This document shows, piece by piece, positions 7,529 through 15,376 of a stretch of 19,064 nt of DNA (positions are counted from its first letter, which is position 1; every line of letters starts with the position of its first letter). A program made the translations under genes and the position numbers. Source of the DNA: SIG673 sp964520875 (GTDB lineage Bacteria > Bacillota > Clostridia > Oscillospirales > CAG-272); assembly GCA_964520875.1 (NCBI GenBank), contig CAZFQJ010000019.1, forward strand, positions 1 through 19,064. Reading direction: 5' to 3'. A model generated the notes under the pieces. That model did not search any database. It was given only the letters and a program-made list of their open reading frames with translations, and was not told the origin of the DNA.

Positions 7529-7557
7529 TTGACAAACGGCTTTTGATTTGGTAAACT
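7529..7557 (+). promoter_or_regulatory. Sigma-A promoter of the rpsF-ssb-rpsR operon
   Basis: TTGACA (7529-7534), a 17-base spacer and TAAACT (7552-7557). Transcription should start near 7564, giving an untranslated leader of about 80 bases before rpsF. Confidence 0.85.
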
Positions 7558-7592
7558 AATTAAGTTAGAAGGCACAAAAAGATGTGTGTTTT

Positions 7593-7637
7593 CTCCTTAC
7601 CGACGGTGTAAGATCGTCGGTCAATGTCCATAGGGAG
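7593..7637 (+). promoter_or_regulatory. Structured rpsF leader, possible S6:S18 autoregulatory element
   Basis: CTCCTTA (7593-7599) can pair with TAGGGAG (7631-7637), which contains the rpsF Shine-Dalgarno. Inside is a second hairpin CCGACG/CGTCGG (7600-7605/7615-7620, 9-base loop). S6:S18-binding leaders are known in front of rpsF in many bacteria. Here the position and the RBS-hiding fold agree with that idea, but I could not verify the conserved binding bases, so the class assignment is inference. Confidence 0.55.
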
Positions 7638-7646
7638 GTGTAAAAA

Positions 7647-7940
7647 ATGGCAAAAGTAAACGCATACGAAGCTCTTTTCATAGTTGATATGAGCGAAGGC
7701 GAAGCTACCGTTAAGTCTCTGGTTGAGAAGTTCAAGGCTCTCATCTCCGAGAACGCCGAGGTAACCGGCGTAAACGAATGGGGCAAGCGTCATCTTGCAT
7801 ACGAGATCAACGACAAAAAAGAAGGCTACTACGTTCTCGTAAACTTCAGCGCGCCGACGGAATTCCCGGCTGAGCTGGAGCGTGTTTTCGGTATAACCGA
7901 AGGCATAATGCGCTACATGGTCACCAAGGTTGAAGCGTAA
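7647..7940 (+). CDS. rpsF: Ribosomal protein bS6
   Basis: Small-subunit protein of 97 residues that binds 16S rRNA as a pair with bS18. It starts MAKVNAYEALFIVD and contains VTGVNEWGKRHLAYEIND and GYYVLVNF, all standard for bS6; the C-terminus ends shortly after ITEGIMRYMV. The ATG follows GGGAGGTG with good spacing. It is first in the conserved rpsF-ssb-rpsR operon, 20 bases before ssb, behind a clear promoter and structured leader. Confidence 0.98.
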   Translation: MAKVNAYEALFIVDMSEGEATVKSLVEKFKALISENAEVTGVNEWGKRHLAYEINDKKEGYYVLVNFSAPTEFPAELERVFGITEGIMRYMVTKVEA

Positions 7941-7960
7941 AAGATAGAGGAGGAAGAAAA

Positions 7961-8428
7961 ATGGCGTCACTTAATCTTAATAAGGTCGTGCTTGCGGGAC
8001 ATCTTACCGCAACTCCGGAACTGCGCCAGACCCCGAACGGAGTCAGCGTAACATCATTTTCCATCGCTATCAATCGCCGCTTTTCCAAAAACGCAGAGGG
8101 TCAGAATCAAAATGCGAACGTGGATTTCATAAATCTCGTTGCGTGGAGAAATCAGGCTGAGTTCATAACCCGTTATTTTAAAAAGGGTAGTGCTATCTGC
8201 GTATCGGGAAGCATTCAGTCAAGAAGCTGGACGGACCAGCAGGGCGCAAAGCGTTACGCCACCGAGGTTCTCGTTGACGAAGCGTTCTTTGTAGATTCCA
8301 ACAGTCAGGGCGGCTCGGGCTTTGCCGCTCAGGATAACTATGACCAGCCCGCTCCTCAGTTCTCGTCTACGCCTGCGGCGGATACGCAGTTCGAGGATAT
8401 GTCAAACGACGACGATCTTCCGTTCTGA
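7961..8428 (+). CDS. ssb: Single-stranded DNA-binding protein
   Basis: 155 residues: an N-terminal OB fold (about 1-110) starting LNKVVLAGHLTATPELRQT and including FINLVAWRNQAEF and GSIQSRSWTDQQGAKRYATEV, then a Gln/Ser/Pro-rich disordered linker and the acidic tip DDDLPF that recruits replication and repair partners. It protects single-stranded DNA as a tetramer. AGAGGAGG lies just upstream of the ATG. It sits between rpsF and rpsR, the usual bacterial order, consistent with the housekeeping copy rather than a plasmid or phage copy. Confidence 0.98.
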   Translation: MASLNLNKVVLAGHLTATPELRQTPNGVSVTSFSIAINRRFSKNAEGQNQNANVDFINLVAWRNQAEFITRYFKKGSAICVSGSIQSRSWTDQQGAKRYATEVLVDEAFFVDSNSQGGSGFAAQDNYDQPAPQFSSTPAADTQFEDMSNDDDLPF

Positions 8429-8432
8429 GAAG

Positions 8433-8499
8433 CTTTCGTCGGCTCGTAAATACTACGAAAGGAGAACGTCCCTTTTAGCGAAAGCAAAGGGATAGTGTG
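8433..8499 (+). promoter_or_regulatory. Structured ssb-rpsR intergenic region with hairpin between Shine-Dalgarno and start
   Basis: AAAGGAG (8458-8464) is the best ribosome site but lies over 30 bases from any rpsR start. Between them is a hairpin, TCCCTTT (8469-8475) with AAAGGGA (8486-8492), capped by GC-GAAA-GC, a GNRA-type loop. Folding it out leaves 8 bases between AAAGGAG and the GTG at 8497, an ideal spacing. The same site can also be hidden by ACGAAAG (8455-8461) pairing with CTTTCGT (8433-8439). A simpler reading uses AAAGGGA (8486-8492) as the ribosome site for the GTG. Confidence 0.55.
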
Positions 8500-8814
8500 T
8501 TAAATACAATGGATAACGAAGTAATGTCCAACGTTGCAGAGGAAACTGCCACCGAGACCGCAGCGGCTCCCGTAAGAGCTGCCCGTCCCGCGGCTAACCG
8601 TGGCGGAAAGCATAAGAAGGTATGCATATTCTGCGCGGATAAGATCGATCATATCGACTATAAGGATATAACCAGACTCAGAAAGTGCATAAGCGAGCGT
8701 TCCAAGATTCTGCCCCGCAGAGTCACCGGAGCTTGCGCGAAGCACCAGCGTCAGATCACCGTTGCGGTAAAGCGCGCGCGTACCGTTGCGCTCCTCGCAT
8801 ACGTAAGCGACTGA
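8497..8814 (+). CDS. rpsR: Ribosomal protein bS18 (cysteine-containing type, with N-terminal extension)
   Basis: Small-subunit protein, partner of bS6. The core from about residue 38 is plain: KKVCIFCADK, IDYKDITRLRKCISERSKILPRRVTG, ACAKHQRQ and KRARTVALLAYV. Cysteines at 43, 46, 64 and 80 mark the zinc-type ('C+') form. An Ala/Glu-rich, disordered extension of about 35 residues precedes the core. The start could be GTG 8497, ATG 8509 or a later ATG; GTG is preferred because only it has suitable ribosome-site spacing (AAAGGGA 4 bases before, or AAAGGAG across a folded hairpin). It is last in the rpsF operon and is followed by a terminator. Confidence 0.95.
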   Translation: MLNTMDNEVMSNVAEETATETAAAPVRAARPAANRGGKHKKVCIFCADKIDHIDYKDITRLRKCISERSKILPRRVTGACAKHQRQITVAVKRARTVALLAYVSD

Positions 8815-8831
8815 TATTAATTTAAAATGCG

Positions 8832-8865
8832 AAAAACCGAACCCGTATGACGGGTTCGGTTTTTT
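8832..8865. terminator. Bidirectional rho-independent terminator
   Basis: 14-bp perfect stem (8832-8845 with 8851-8864), 5-base loop, A run on the left and T run on the right. It closes rpsR on the plus strand and overlaps the stop of the minus-strand flippase gene, so it can end both transcripts. Confidence 0.95.
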
Positions 8866-10513
8866 ATTCTTCTTTTATCATTTTTCTTATTATCGGAAGC
8901 CTGTTTATCAGCTTTTCGGCTTTCGGTACGAGCGAGACATCGCTCTTCGTTATACCTCCGAGAAGAAGTAAGAGGACGGCGTACACGGCGGCGGCTATCG
9001 CTATCGCGAGGAGCGTTACTATATCCGATGACGGGATTATCCTTCCGAGAAGCCCGTTTGCGGCATACGCCGAGAGCGCGCATAATATCGAAGCGGCGAA
9101 CGGAGGCATAAATATCGAAAATGTCGGAAACGAAAGTCCGGTATGCTTTACTATAAAGAATACGTTTAAAACGGTTATGGTAAAGTAGAATAAGAAGGTG
9201 CTTATCGGAGAAGCGTACATGTATAACCGTGTGTCTCCGAATTTGACTCCGACGAGAAGATATGCGCTCACTCCCTTTACCGCGGCGCCGAATAACATGG
9301 AGATCACCGAATATTTTTGAAGCTTGCAGGCTTGAAGCACTCCGTTCGTTACCGCCATTATCCCTATGAGCAGTACGGACGGCGCGAGAACGGAAAGCAG
9401 GGGCGCCGCCATTTCGGCGCTCGCTTTGTTTGAAAATATGAGCTTCAGTATAGGTCCGCTCATGACCGAAAGCCCGAAGGCGCATGGAAGCGAGATCACC
9501 GCCGCCAGCTTTAGGCTCTTATGCATGAGCAGTCGAACGCGTTCGGCGTTATCTGACGCTCTTGCTTCGGATATCGAAGGAATGAGAGTGTTTACTATCG
9601 GGTATATGAGCACGGGCGGAAGATTGAACAGCGTTACGCAATACGCGGTGTAGTTTCCGTAAAGCGCGACCGCTGCGCTGTTCGTCAGTCCCGTTGCCAC
9701 GAGCCGCCGTATAACTATCAGCGTATCGAGCATAGACGACATGCTGAGCAGCGACGACGAGAGCATTATCGGCACGGCGATCTTTATGAGCGAGGAGAAG
9801 AGATTCTTTGCGCTTTGAGGAGGAACGTCGGAGATCGGAACTTGTGTTTCGTTTTTACGCAAGACGCCGGAAAATACGGCTGAGATCCCGAGAAATAACG
9901 CGCCGGCGGTCACACCTGCGGTAACTCCGAATATCGCGTATGCGGCTACCTTGTATATCGGGTATCCGTGCTTTAACGCATAATATCCGAGCGCGATACC
10001 TATGCTCATTTTTCCGACCGATTCTATTATCTCGGAGACGGCGGTCGGGAGCATGTTTCTGTGCCCCTGAAAATAACCGCGGACCGTGCTTGATATACAT
10101 ACGAAGAACAAAGCCGGCGCTATCGAAAGTATGCAAAGGTAAGAAAGATCGGCGGAAATGAATCGCGCTATGCTTTTGCAAAATACGAGCATGAGAAGAG
10201 AACCGATAAGTCCGACCGCGCCGAAAAAAACGGCGGTCATCTTGAATAGCTTTCCGATCTCTCTTTGCTTGTTTTGTGCGTTACGCTCGGATATCATGAG
10301 CGAAAGCGCTACCGGAAGACCCGCGGTCGAGATCATATAGAGCCATGTGTATATCTGGTAGGCGGTGTTGAAGTAGCCCATGCCTTCGTCTCCGAGCATG
10401 TTCGTAAGAGGGATCTTGAATATAAGTCCTACGACCTTTGTGATCAGGTTGGCTATCGTCAGCACGAGAACGCCCGAGAAAAAGGTATGCGAACCCTTTT
10501 GTTTTTCCGTCAT
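8864..10513 (-). CDS. SpoVB/YtgP-type oligosaccharide-lipid flippase (MOP superfamily)
   Basis: 549 residues with about 14 predicted membrane helices, matching the PST/MVF branch of the MOP exporters. The N-terminus (TFFSGVLVLTIANLITKVVGL, GDEGMGYFNTAYQIY, then STAGLPVALSLMISE) is typical of SpoVB and YtgP, membrane proteins thought to flip lipid-linked wall precursors; SpoVB is needed for the spore cortex and YtgP is a lipid II flippase paralogue. The sequence alone does not separate these. The ATG at 10513 has AAAGGAGG ten bases upstream; a 16-residue longer frame exists but lacks a site. It lies 89 bases after argD on the same strand, with a hairpin between them, and I see no clear promoter of its own. 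Confidence 0.88.
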   Translation of the reverse strand: MTEKQKGSHTFFSGVLVLTIANLITKVVGLIFKIPLTNMLGDEGMGYFNTAYQIYTWLYMISTAGLPVALSLMISERNAQNKQREIGKLFKMTAVFFGAVGLIGSLLMLVFCKSIARFISADLSYLCILSIAPALFFVCISSTVRGYFQGHRNMLPTAVSEIIESVGKMSIGIALGYYALKHGYPIYKVAAYAIFGVTAGVTAGALFLGISAVFSGVLRKNETQVPISDVPPQSAKNLFSSLIKIAVPIMLSSSLLSMSSMLDTLIVIRRLVATGLTNSAAVALYGNYTAYCVTLFNLPPVLIYPIVNTLIPSISEARASDNAERVRLLMHKSLKLAAVISLPCAFGLSVMSGPILKLIFSNKASAEMAAPLLSVLAPSVLLIGIMAVTNGVLQACKLQKYSVISMLFGAAVKGVSAYLLVGVKFGDTRLYMYASPISTFLFYFTITVLNVFFIVKHTGLSFPTFSIFMPPFAASILCALSAYAANGLLGRIIPSSDIVTLLAIAIAAAVYAVLLLLLGGITKSDVSLVPKAEKLINRLPIIRKMIKEE

Positions 10514-10550
10514 TTTAGCAGAGCCTCCTTTCCGACCTTCGTCTATTTTT

Positions 10551-10588
10551 AAAAGCGGCATACTCAGATCGTAGTGTATGCCGCTTTT
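10551..10588 (-). terminator. Terminator-like hairpin after argD
   Basis: 13-bp perfect stem (10551-10563 with 10576-10588) and a 12-base loop. In the argD direction the stem ends in TTTT followed by AAAAA, so the U run is short; in the other direction CTTTTCGTTTTTTT follows. Probably the end of the arginine operon, perhaps leaky, since the flippase downstream has no obvious promoter. Confidence 0.7.
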
Positions 10589-10602
10589 CGTTTTTTTATG
10601 AC

Positions 10603-11787
10603 TTATGCTTCGAAGAGAACGTCCTTAAGTATCTTAAGTCCTTCGTCTATCTCGCCGTAGCTTATGGTGAGCGGCGGAAGCATGCGTATCACGTTTTTGC
10701 CTGCCGTAAGGAGCATGAGTCCCTTTTCGAGAGCCTTTCCGACAAAAGCCTTGTGGTCCGCCGATACCTCTATTCCTATCATAAGACCGAGACCTCTGAC
10801 ATCGGTCACGCAAGGAGCGTTCCACGACGCTACGGCTTTTTTTATGTATTCGCCCTTTTCGGTGACCTCGGAAAGAAATCCGTCGGACGTCATTTTTTTC
10901 ATAACGACCCTTGCGCCGGCACATACCGCAGGGTTTCCGCCGAACGTCGTGCCGTGGTCTCCCTTTCCGAGTACGTCCGCGCATTTTTCTCCGAGCACGG
11001 CGCAACCGATCGGAAGACCTCCGCCGAGACCCTTTGCGAGCGTGAATATGTCGGGAAGTATATCGAAATGAGAATGTGCGTAGAGCTTTCCCGTGCGTCC
11101 TATTCCCGTCTGGACCTCGTCGGCTATAAGGAGTATGTCGTTTTCCTCGCAGATAGCCTTAACGCTCTTTACGTACTCTTTTTCGAGCAGGTTGACTCCG
11201 CCTTCGCCTTGTACGACCTCAAGCATCACGGCGCATACCGTTCCGTCAAGCTCTTTTTTCAGGGCGTTGAGGTCGTTTGCGGGAACGTGACAAAATCCTT
11301 CGGTAAATGGGAAGAAAAAGCGGTGGAATACGTCTTGACCCGTGGCGGAAAGCGTCGTTACCGTTCTTCCGTGGAATGAGTTTACGAGAGTTATTATCTT
11401 ACTGCGTCCCTTTCCGTATTTGTCGTAACTGTATTTTCTCGCAACCTTTATCGCGGCTTCGTTCGCTTCTCCGCCGCTGTTTTGGAATATGACCTTTTTC
11501 ATGCCGCTCGTCGTGACTATGTCTTTTGCGAGCATGGCGGTGGGAGCGGAATAGTAGTAGTTTGAAATATGCTGAATGTTCTTCATCTGCGCGTATACGG
11601 CGTCGCAGATCTCGTCGTTTGCGATACCGAGAGAATTCACTCCTATACCCGCGGTGAAATCTATGTATTTTTTGCCCTCGTTATCATAGAGCGTAGCGTT
11701 CTTTCCGCATACGGGCGCAAGATCGAGGCGTCCGTATGTGTGCGCTATATATTCGCTGTCGAGCTCTTTTACTTCGTTTGTATTCAT
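10603..11787 (-). CDS. argD: Acetylornithine aminotransferase
   Basis: PLP-dependent class III aminotransferase converting N-acetylglutamate semialdehyde and glutamate to N2-acetylornithine. The 394 residues show NSGGEANEAAIKVAR (cofactor phosphate region), SFHGRT, LIADEVQTGIGRTG with the PLP-contacting Asp at about 223, and FTLAKGLGGGLPIG with the Schiff-base Lys at about 252, then HGTTFGGNP. The start chosen is the ATG at 11787 (MNTNEVKELD); an in-frame TTG seven codons earlier is less likely. The ribosome site is weak (GGTG). It is the last gene of argH-C-B-D, 52 bases after argB. Some homologues also act on succinyl-diaminopimelate; the operon makes the arginine role primary. Confidence 0.95.
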   Translation of the reverse strand: MNTNEVKELDSEYIAHTYGRLDLAPVCGKNATLYDNEGKKYIDFTAGIGVNSLGIANDEICDAVYAQMKNIQHISNYYYSAPTAMLAKDIVTTSGMKKVIFQNSGGEANEAAIKVARKYSYDKYGKGRSKIITLVNSFHGRTVTTLSATGQDVFHRFFFPFTEGFCHVPANDLNALKKELDGTVCAVMLEVVQGEGGVNLLEKEYVKSVKAICEENDILLIADEVQTGIGRTGKLYAHSHFDILPDIFTLAKGLGGGLPIGCAVLGEKCADVLGKGDHGTTFGGNPAVCAGARVVMKKMTSDGFLSEVTEKGEYIKKAVASWNAPCVTDVRGLGLMIGIEVSADHKAFVGKALEKGLMLLTAGKNVIRMLPPLTISYGEIDEGLKILKDVLFEA

Positions 11788-11839
11788 TTTTATCACCGTT
11801 ATAAGCAATATATATCCAATTATGTGTCGATTTATTTAA

Positions 11840-12745
11840 TTAAAGACTGAATAATGTTCCCGCGCCTTCGTCGGAGAGCATTTCGAGCAGTATGGAGTGG
11901 GGAACTCTTCCGTCTATTATACATGCGTTTCCGACGCCTTGCTTCAGAGCGTCCGCGCAACAACGTATCTTCGGTATCATTCCGCCCTTTATGACTCCGT
12001 TGGAGATGAGCGATTCTATCTCGTTTACTCTTATCGCCGGTATCAAGGTGGAGGGATCGCTCGGATCCTTCATAACTCCCGCTATATCGGTGAGAAGTAT
12101 AAGGTTTGTCGCCTTCAGCGCCGTTGCTATCTTTGCCGCCGCCGTGTCCGCGTTTATGTTATAGACGGGATTTCCGTCAACGCCGCCGGCTACCGTGCTG
12201 ACTACGGGGATAAAGCCGCTATCCATGTTTGCAGTAAGTATATCGGCGTTGACCGCCAATATCTCTCCTACCATTCCGTAATCGTATCCGTCTCCGCTGA
12301 GCTTCTTGGCAAGAAGCAGACCGCCGTCGAGACCGCTCAGACCTACCGCCTTACCCCCTATCTGCTGAAGGTGGCTGACGAGATCCTTGTTGACCTTTCC
12401 GGCAAGCACCATCTGTACTACGTTTATCGTTTCCTCGTCGGTATAGCGAAGTCCGTTTACGAATTTGGATTCCTTGCCGATCTTGTTCAGCATGTCGTTT
12501 ATCTCCGGTCCGCCGCCGTGAACGAGAACTATGTTTATTCCTACGCAGGAGAGAAGTACTATATCGGATATGACCGCCGCCTTCAGATCCTCGTTTATCA
12601 TGGCGTTTCCGCCGTATTTTATAACTACCGTTTTGCCGCGGTACTTTTGTATGTAGGGAAGCGCGCGGACGAGAACGTAGGCTTTATCGAGATTTGAAAG
12701 ATTTTTTACGCTCTCCGGCGTTTCCACTTTGAAATTATCCGGCAT
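11840..12745 (-). CDS. argB: N-acetylglutamate kinase
   Basis: Phosphorylates N-acetylglutamate with ATP, the second step of arginine synthesis. The 301 residues include IKYGGNAM (42-49, catalytic Lys and glycine loop), VLVHGGGPEI (about 73-82) and NINADTAAAKIA. The N-terminal helix before the kinase fold (ALPYIQKYRGKTVVIKYGG) and the C-terminal HSILLEMLSDEGAGT are the features of arginine-inhibited, hexameric kinases, so feedback control by arginine is expected from family knowledge. The ATG at 12745 has AAAGGAG eight to nine bases upstream. It lies 53 bases after argC and 52 before argD. Confidence 0.97.
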   Translation of the reverse strand: MPDNFKVETPESVKNLSNLDKAYVLVRALPYIQKYRGKTVVIKYGGNAMINEDLKAAVISDIVLLSCVGINIVLVHGGGPEINDMLNKIGKESKFVNGLRYTDEETINVVQMVLAGKVNKDLVSHLQQIGGKAVGLSGLDGGLLLAKKLSGDGYDYGMVGEILAVNADILTANMDSGFIPVVSTVAGGVDGNPVYNINADTAAAKIATALKATNLILLTDIAGVMKDPSDPSTLIPAIRVNEIESLISNGVIKGGMIPKIRCCADALKQGVGNACIIDGRVPHSILLEMLSDEGAGTLFSL

Positions 12746-12798
12746 GTCGTATGCTCCTTTATTGCTATCAAATATTTATAATTACCCTAAAATTGCTT

Positions 12799-13839
12799 TT
12801 AAAATGCTTGCGGAGCGAGCTTGAGTCCCGCGTCCTCTTCAAAACCGAACTTTATGTTCATGTTCTGTACGGCTTGACCCGCGGCGCCCTTTACCATATT
12901 GTCTATGACCGCGGATACCATGAGCTTTCCGCATCTCATATCGGGGTGAAGAGAGATGTCGCAGTAATTGGACATTCTTACGTTCTTTATGTTGGCATAG
13001 CTTCCGCTCGGCATGAGACGCACGAATTTTTCGTTCTTATACGCGTCCTCGTATACCTTGCGTATATCTTCTTCCGTAACGCCGGGCTTCAAGGTCATGT
13101 ATACTCCCGACTCTATGCCGCGGTTTACGGGCAACAGGTGCGGAACGAAGGTGACCTTGAGCGCTTTGCCGGCTATATCGCTTAGCGTCTGTTCTATTTC
13201 CGGTGTGTGGCGGTGCGAGCAAGCCTTATATGCCGCAAAGGCTTCGTTTGTATCGGGATAATGGGTTCCCTGCGTCGGCTTTACTCCCGCGCCCGTTACT
13301 CCGGATTTTGAATCTATTATTATTCCGTCCGTCTCTACGAGTCCCGCTCTGAGCGCCGGAGCGGCGGCGAGCGCGATAGAGGTCGGATAGCAGCCGGGGT
13401 TGCCGACTATCTTTGCGTCTTTTATCTTATCTCTGTAAAGCTCGGGGAGACAGTATACGGCGTATTTGTGAAGCTCGGGATGAGAATAATCTCTCTTGTA
13501 CCATTCGCTGTACGCCTTTTCGTCGTACATACGAAAATCCGCTCCGAGGTCTATGAGGAGCTTGCCCTTTGCTATACATTGCTCGCCGATAGGCTCGGAA
13601 AGTCCGTGCGGAAGCGAGGCAAATATAACGTCGCTCTTTTCGATCACGGCGTCAGAGTTTTCAAGCGTCATGTCGAGTATTCCCGAAAAGTTCGGGTATA
13701 CCTCCGAAAGCATTTTTCCTTCATATGAGACCGACGAGACCGCGGCTATTTCGGCATACGGGTGATTTGAAAGTATACGTATCAGCTCCAGTCCCGCGTA
13801 ACCGGTAGCGCCGACTATTCCTGCTTTTATTTTGTTCAT
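12799..13839 (-). CDS. argC: N-acetyl-gamma-glutamyl-phosphate reductase
   Basis: NADPH-dependent reductase giving N-acetylglutamate semialdehyde, the third step of arginine synthesis. The 346 residues are of normal long-form (type 1) length: the dinucleotide loop GIVGATGYAGLELIRIL is at about 7-23, catalytic Cys150 lies in VGNPGCYPTS, and the His of HRHTPEI (about 211) is the expected base. The ATG at 13839 has AAGGA eight bases or so upstream. It is between argH (51-base gap) and argB (53-base gap), all on one strand, in the same order as the reactions for C, B and D would allow channel-free supply. Confidence 0.97.
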   Translation of the reverse strand: MNKIKAGIVGATGYAGLELIRILSNHPYAEIAAVSSVSYEGKMLSEVYPNFSGILDMTLENSDAVIEKSDVIFASLPHGLSEPIGEQCIAKGKLLIDLGADFRMYDEKAYSEWYKRDYSHPELHKYAVYCLPELYRDKIKDAKIVGNPGCYPTSIALAAAPALRAGLVETDGIIIDSKSGVTGAGVKPTQGTHYPDTNEAFAAYKACSHRHTPEIEQTLSDIAGKALKVTFVPHLLPVNRGIESGVYMTLKPGVTEEDIRKVYEDAYKNEKFVRLMPSGSYANIKNVRMSNYCDISLHPDMRCGKLMVSAVIDNMVKGAAGQAVQNMNIKFGFEEDAGLKLAPQAF

Positions 13840-13890
13840 ATCTTTTATCCTTGATTTTGTCTTGAAAATATTTATATCGCAATATATGTC

Positions 13891-15282
13891 TTAAAAATTC
13901 CTTGCGGCAAGGAATTTCTCGCAGTCGGAGAGCTGGACCTTGACCGCTTCCGGAGCCGGACCGCCTATGACGTTCCTTCCGTTTACACAGTTCATAAGAT
14001 CGACCGCCTCGTATACCCCGTTATCGAATATGTCGGAGAATTCTTTGTATTCGTCGATCGTCAGCGTTTCGAGAGTCTTTGCGTTATCTATGCAGTACGC
14101 TATCAGCCTTCCGGTTATCTTGTACGCGTCGCGGAACGGAAGTCCGTTTTTAACGAGATAGTCCGCGCAATCGGTAGCGTTTATAAAGCCCCTTGCCGCC
14201 GCACGTCTAAGATTTTCGGTCTTTACGGTCATGGTGTCGAACATGTCCCTAAATACGTCTATGCAGAGCTTTACGTTGTCGAGAGCGTCGAAAATGGCTT
14301 CCTTGTCCTCTTGCATGTCTTTGTTGTACGCAAGCGGAAGTCCCTTCATAACCGTAAGGAGCGTTACGAGAGAGCCGTATACGCGTCCGCTCTTTCCTCT
14401 TACCAGCTCCGCTATATCGGGGTTTTTTTTCTGAGGCATGATAGAGGATCCGGTGGAGAACGCGTCGTCAAGCTCTATGAACGAAAATTCCGACGAACAC
14501 CAGAGTATTATCTCTTCGGAGAAACGGCTGAGGTGAGTCATGAGTATCGAAAGGACCGCCGCGCCTTCGAGTGCGAAATCTCTGTCGGATACTCCGTCTA
14601 TCGAGTTAAGAGTCACCCTTGAAAAGCCTAACTCTTTAGCAACCGACAGACGGTCTATTTGGTATGTGGTGGAAGCAAGCGCGCCGGAGCCGAGAGGCAT
14701 GACGTCCATTCTCTTTAACGCGTCCTCTATCCTCGTTACGTCTCTCATGAGCATCTGAGCGTACGCCATTATGTAATGAGCGAAGGTCACGGGCTGAGCA
14801 CGCTGAAGATGCGTATATCCGGGCATTACGGTTTCAAGATGTGCGCCCGCTTTGTTTTTTATAGAAAGAATGAGCGAGAGCGCCGAGGTGCGTATCTCTT
14901 TTAATGCGCTCCTTACGTACATTCTCGTATCGAGCGCTACCTGGTCGTTTCTGCTTCTTGCCGTGTGCAGACGCTTTCCGGCGTCTCCTATGCGCGCGGT
15001 AAGCTCCGCTTCGACGAACATATGTATGTCCTCAGCCTCCGGATCGGGGACAAGAGAACCGTCCTCTATATCGGAAAGTATCTCGGCAAGTGTCTTTATT
15101 ATCAGATCCGAATCTTCCTTCGGTATTATATTTTGTCTTCCGAGCATGGCGGCGTGCGCCATGCTTCCCGTTATGTCCTCTTTATACATTCTTTGATCGA
15201 ACGATATAGAGGAATTAAAATCGTTTACTTTTGAATCGAGGGCTTTTTTGAAGCGCCCCTCCCACATCTTTTTGCTTTGCAT
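13891..15282 (-). CDS. argH: Argininosuccinate lyase
   Basis: Last step of arginine synthesis: splits argininosuccinate to arginine and fumarate. From the chosen ATG it has 463 residues, the usual length, with HTARSRNDQV (about 106-115), GYTHLQRAQP with the catalytic His near 158, and the fumarase-superfamily signature GSSIMPQKKNPD (278-289) holding the catalytic serine. The frame extends 11 codons to an ATG at 15315, but that lies only three bases past the TATAAT box, so transcription should begin downstream of it; the ATG at 15282 with AAAGGTGAT upstream is preferred. It is first in argH-C-B-D. Its usual partner argG is not in the window. Confidence 0.96.
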   Translation of the reverse strand: MQSKKMWEGRFKKALDSKVNDFNSSISFDQRMYKEDITGSMAHAAMLGRQNIIPKEDSDLIIKTLAEILSDIEDGSLVPDPEAEDIHMFVEAELTARIGDAGKRLHTARSRNDQVALDTRMYVRSALKEIRTSALSLILSIKNKAGAHLETVMPGYTHLQRAQPVTFAHYIMAYAQMLMRDVTRIEDALKRMDVMPLGSGALASTTYQIDRLSVAKELGFSRVTLNSIDGVSDRDFALEGAAVLSILMTHLSRFSEEIILWCSSEFSFIELDDAFSTGSSIMPQKKNPDIAELVRGKSGRVYGSLVTLLTVMKGLPLAYNKDMQEDKEAIFDALDNVKLCIDVFRDMFDTMTVKTENLRRAAARGFINATDCADYLVKNGLPFRDAYKITGRLIAYCIDNAKTLETLTIDEYKEFSDIFDNGVYEAVDLMNCVNGRNVIGGPAPEAVKVQLSDCEKFLAARNF

Positions 15283-15317
15283 TTGCGGTTGATCACCTTT
15301 CGTAGTCGTATACATTC

Positions 15318-15346
15318 ATTATAATACTTTTTTTCATAAATTACAA
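15318..15346 (-). promoter_or_regulatory. Sigma-A promoter of the argH-C-B-D operon
   Basis: On the minus strand, TTGTAA (15341-15346), a 17-base spacer and TATAAT (15318-15323). The start should fall near 15311, leaving a leader of about 30 bases before argH, too short for a T-box or riboswitch, so control most likely acts on initiation. Confidence 0.85.
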
Positions 15347-15376
15347 GTGCTATTTTAGACAAATATAAGCTGAACG

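Noticed and set aside
6892..7575. 227-codon minus-strand frame opposite the methyltransferase
   Set aside because: Shadow of the methyltransferase gene, running also through the rpsF promoter; no start signals or domains.
8817..9485. 222-codon minus-strand frame in another phase within the flippase gene
   Set aside because: Arg/Ser-rich with no domain; the flippase frame on the same strand explains the sequence.
11897..12697. 266-codon plus-strand frame opposite argB
   Set aside because: Tyr/Val/Arg-rich reverse reading of argB with no ribosome site and no family; argB itself is unmistakable.
15283..15346. T-box or arginine riboswitch before argH
   Set aside because: The promoter places the transcription start about 30 bases before the ATG, leaving no room for such an element.
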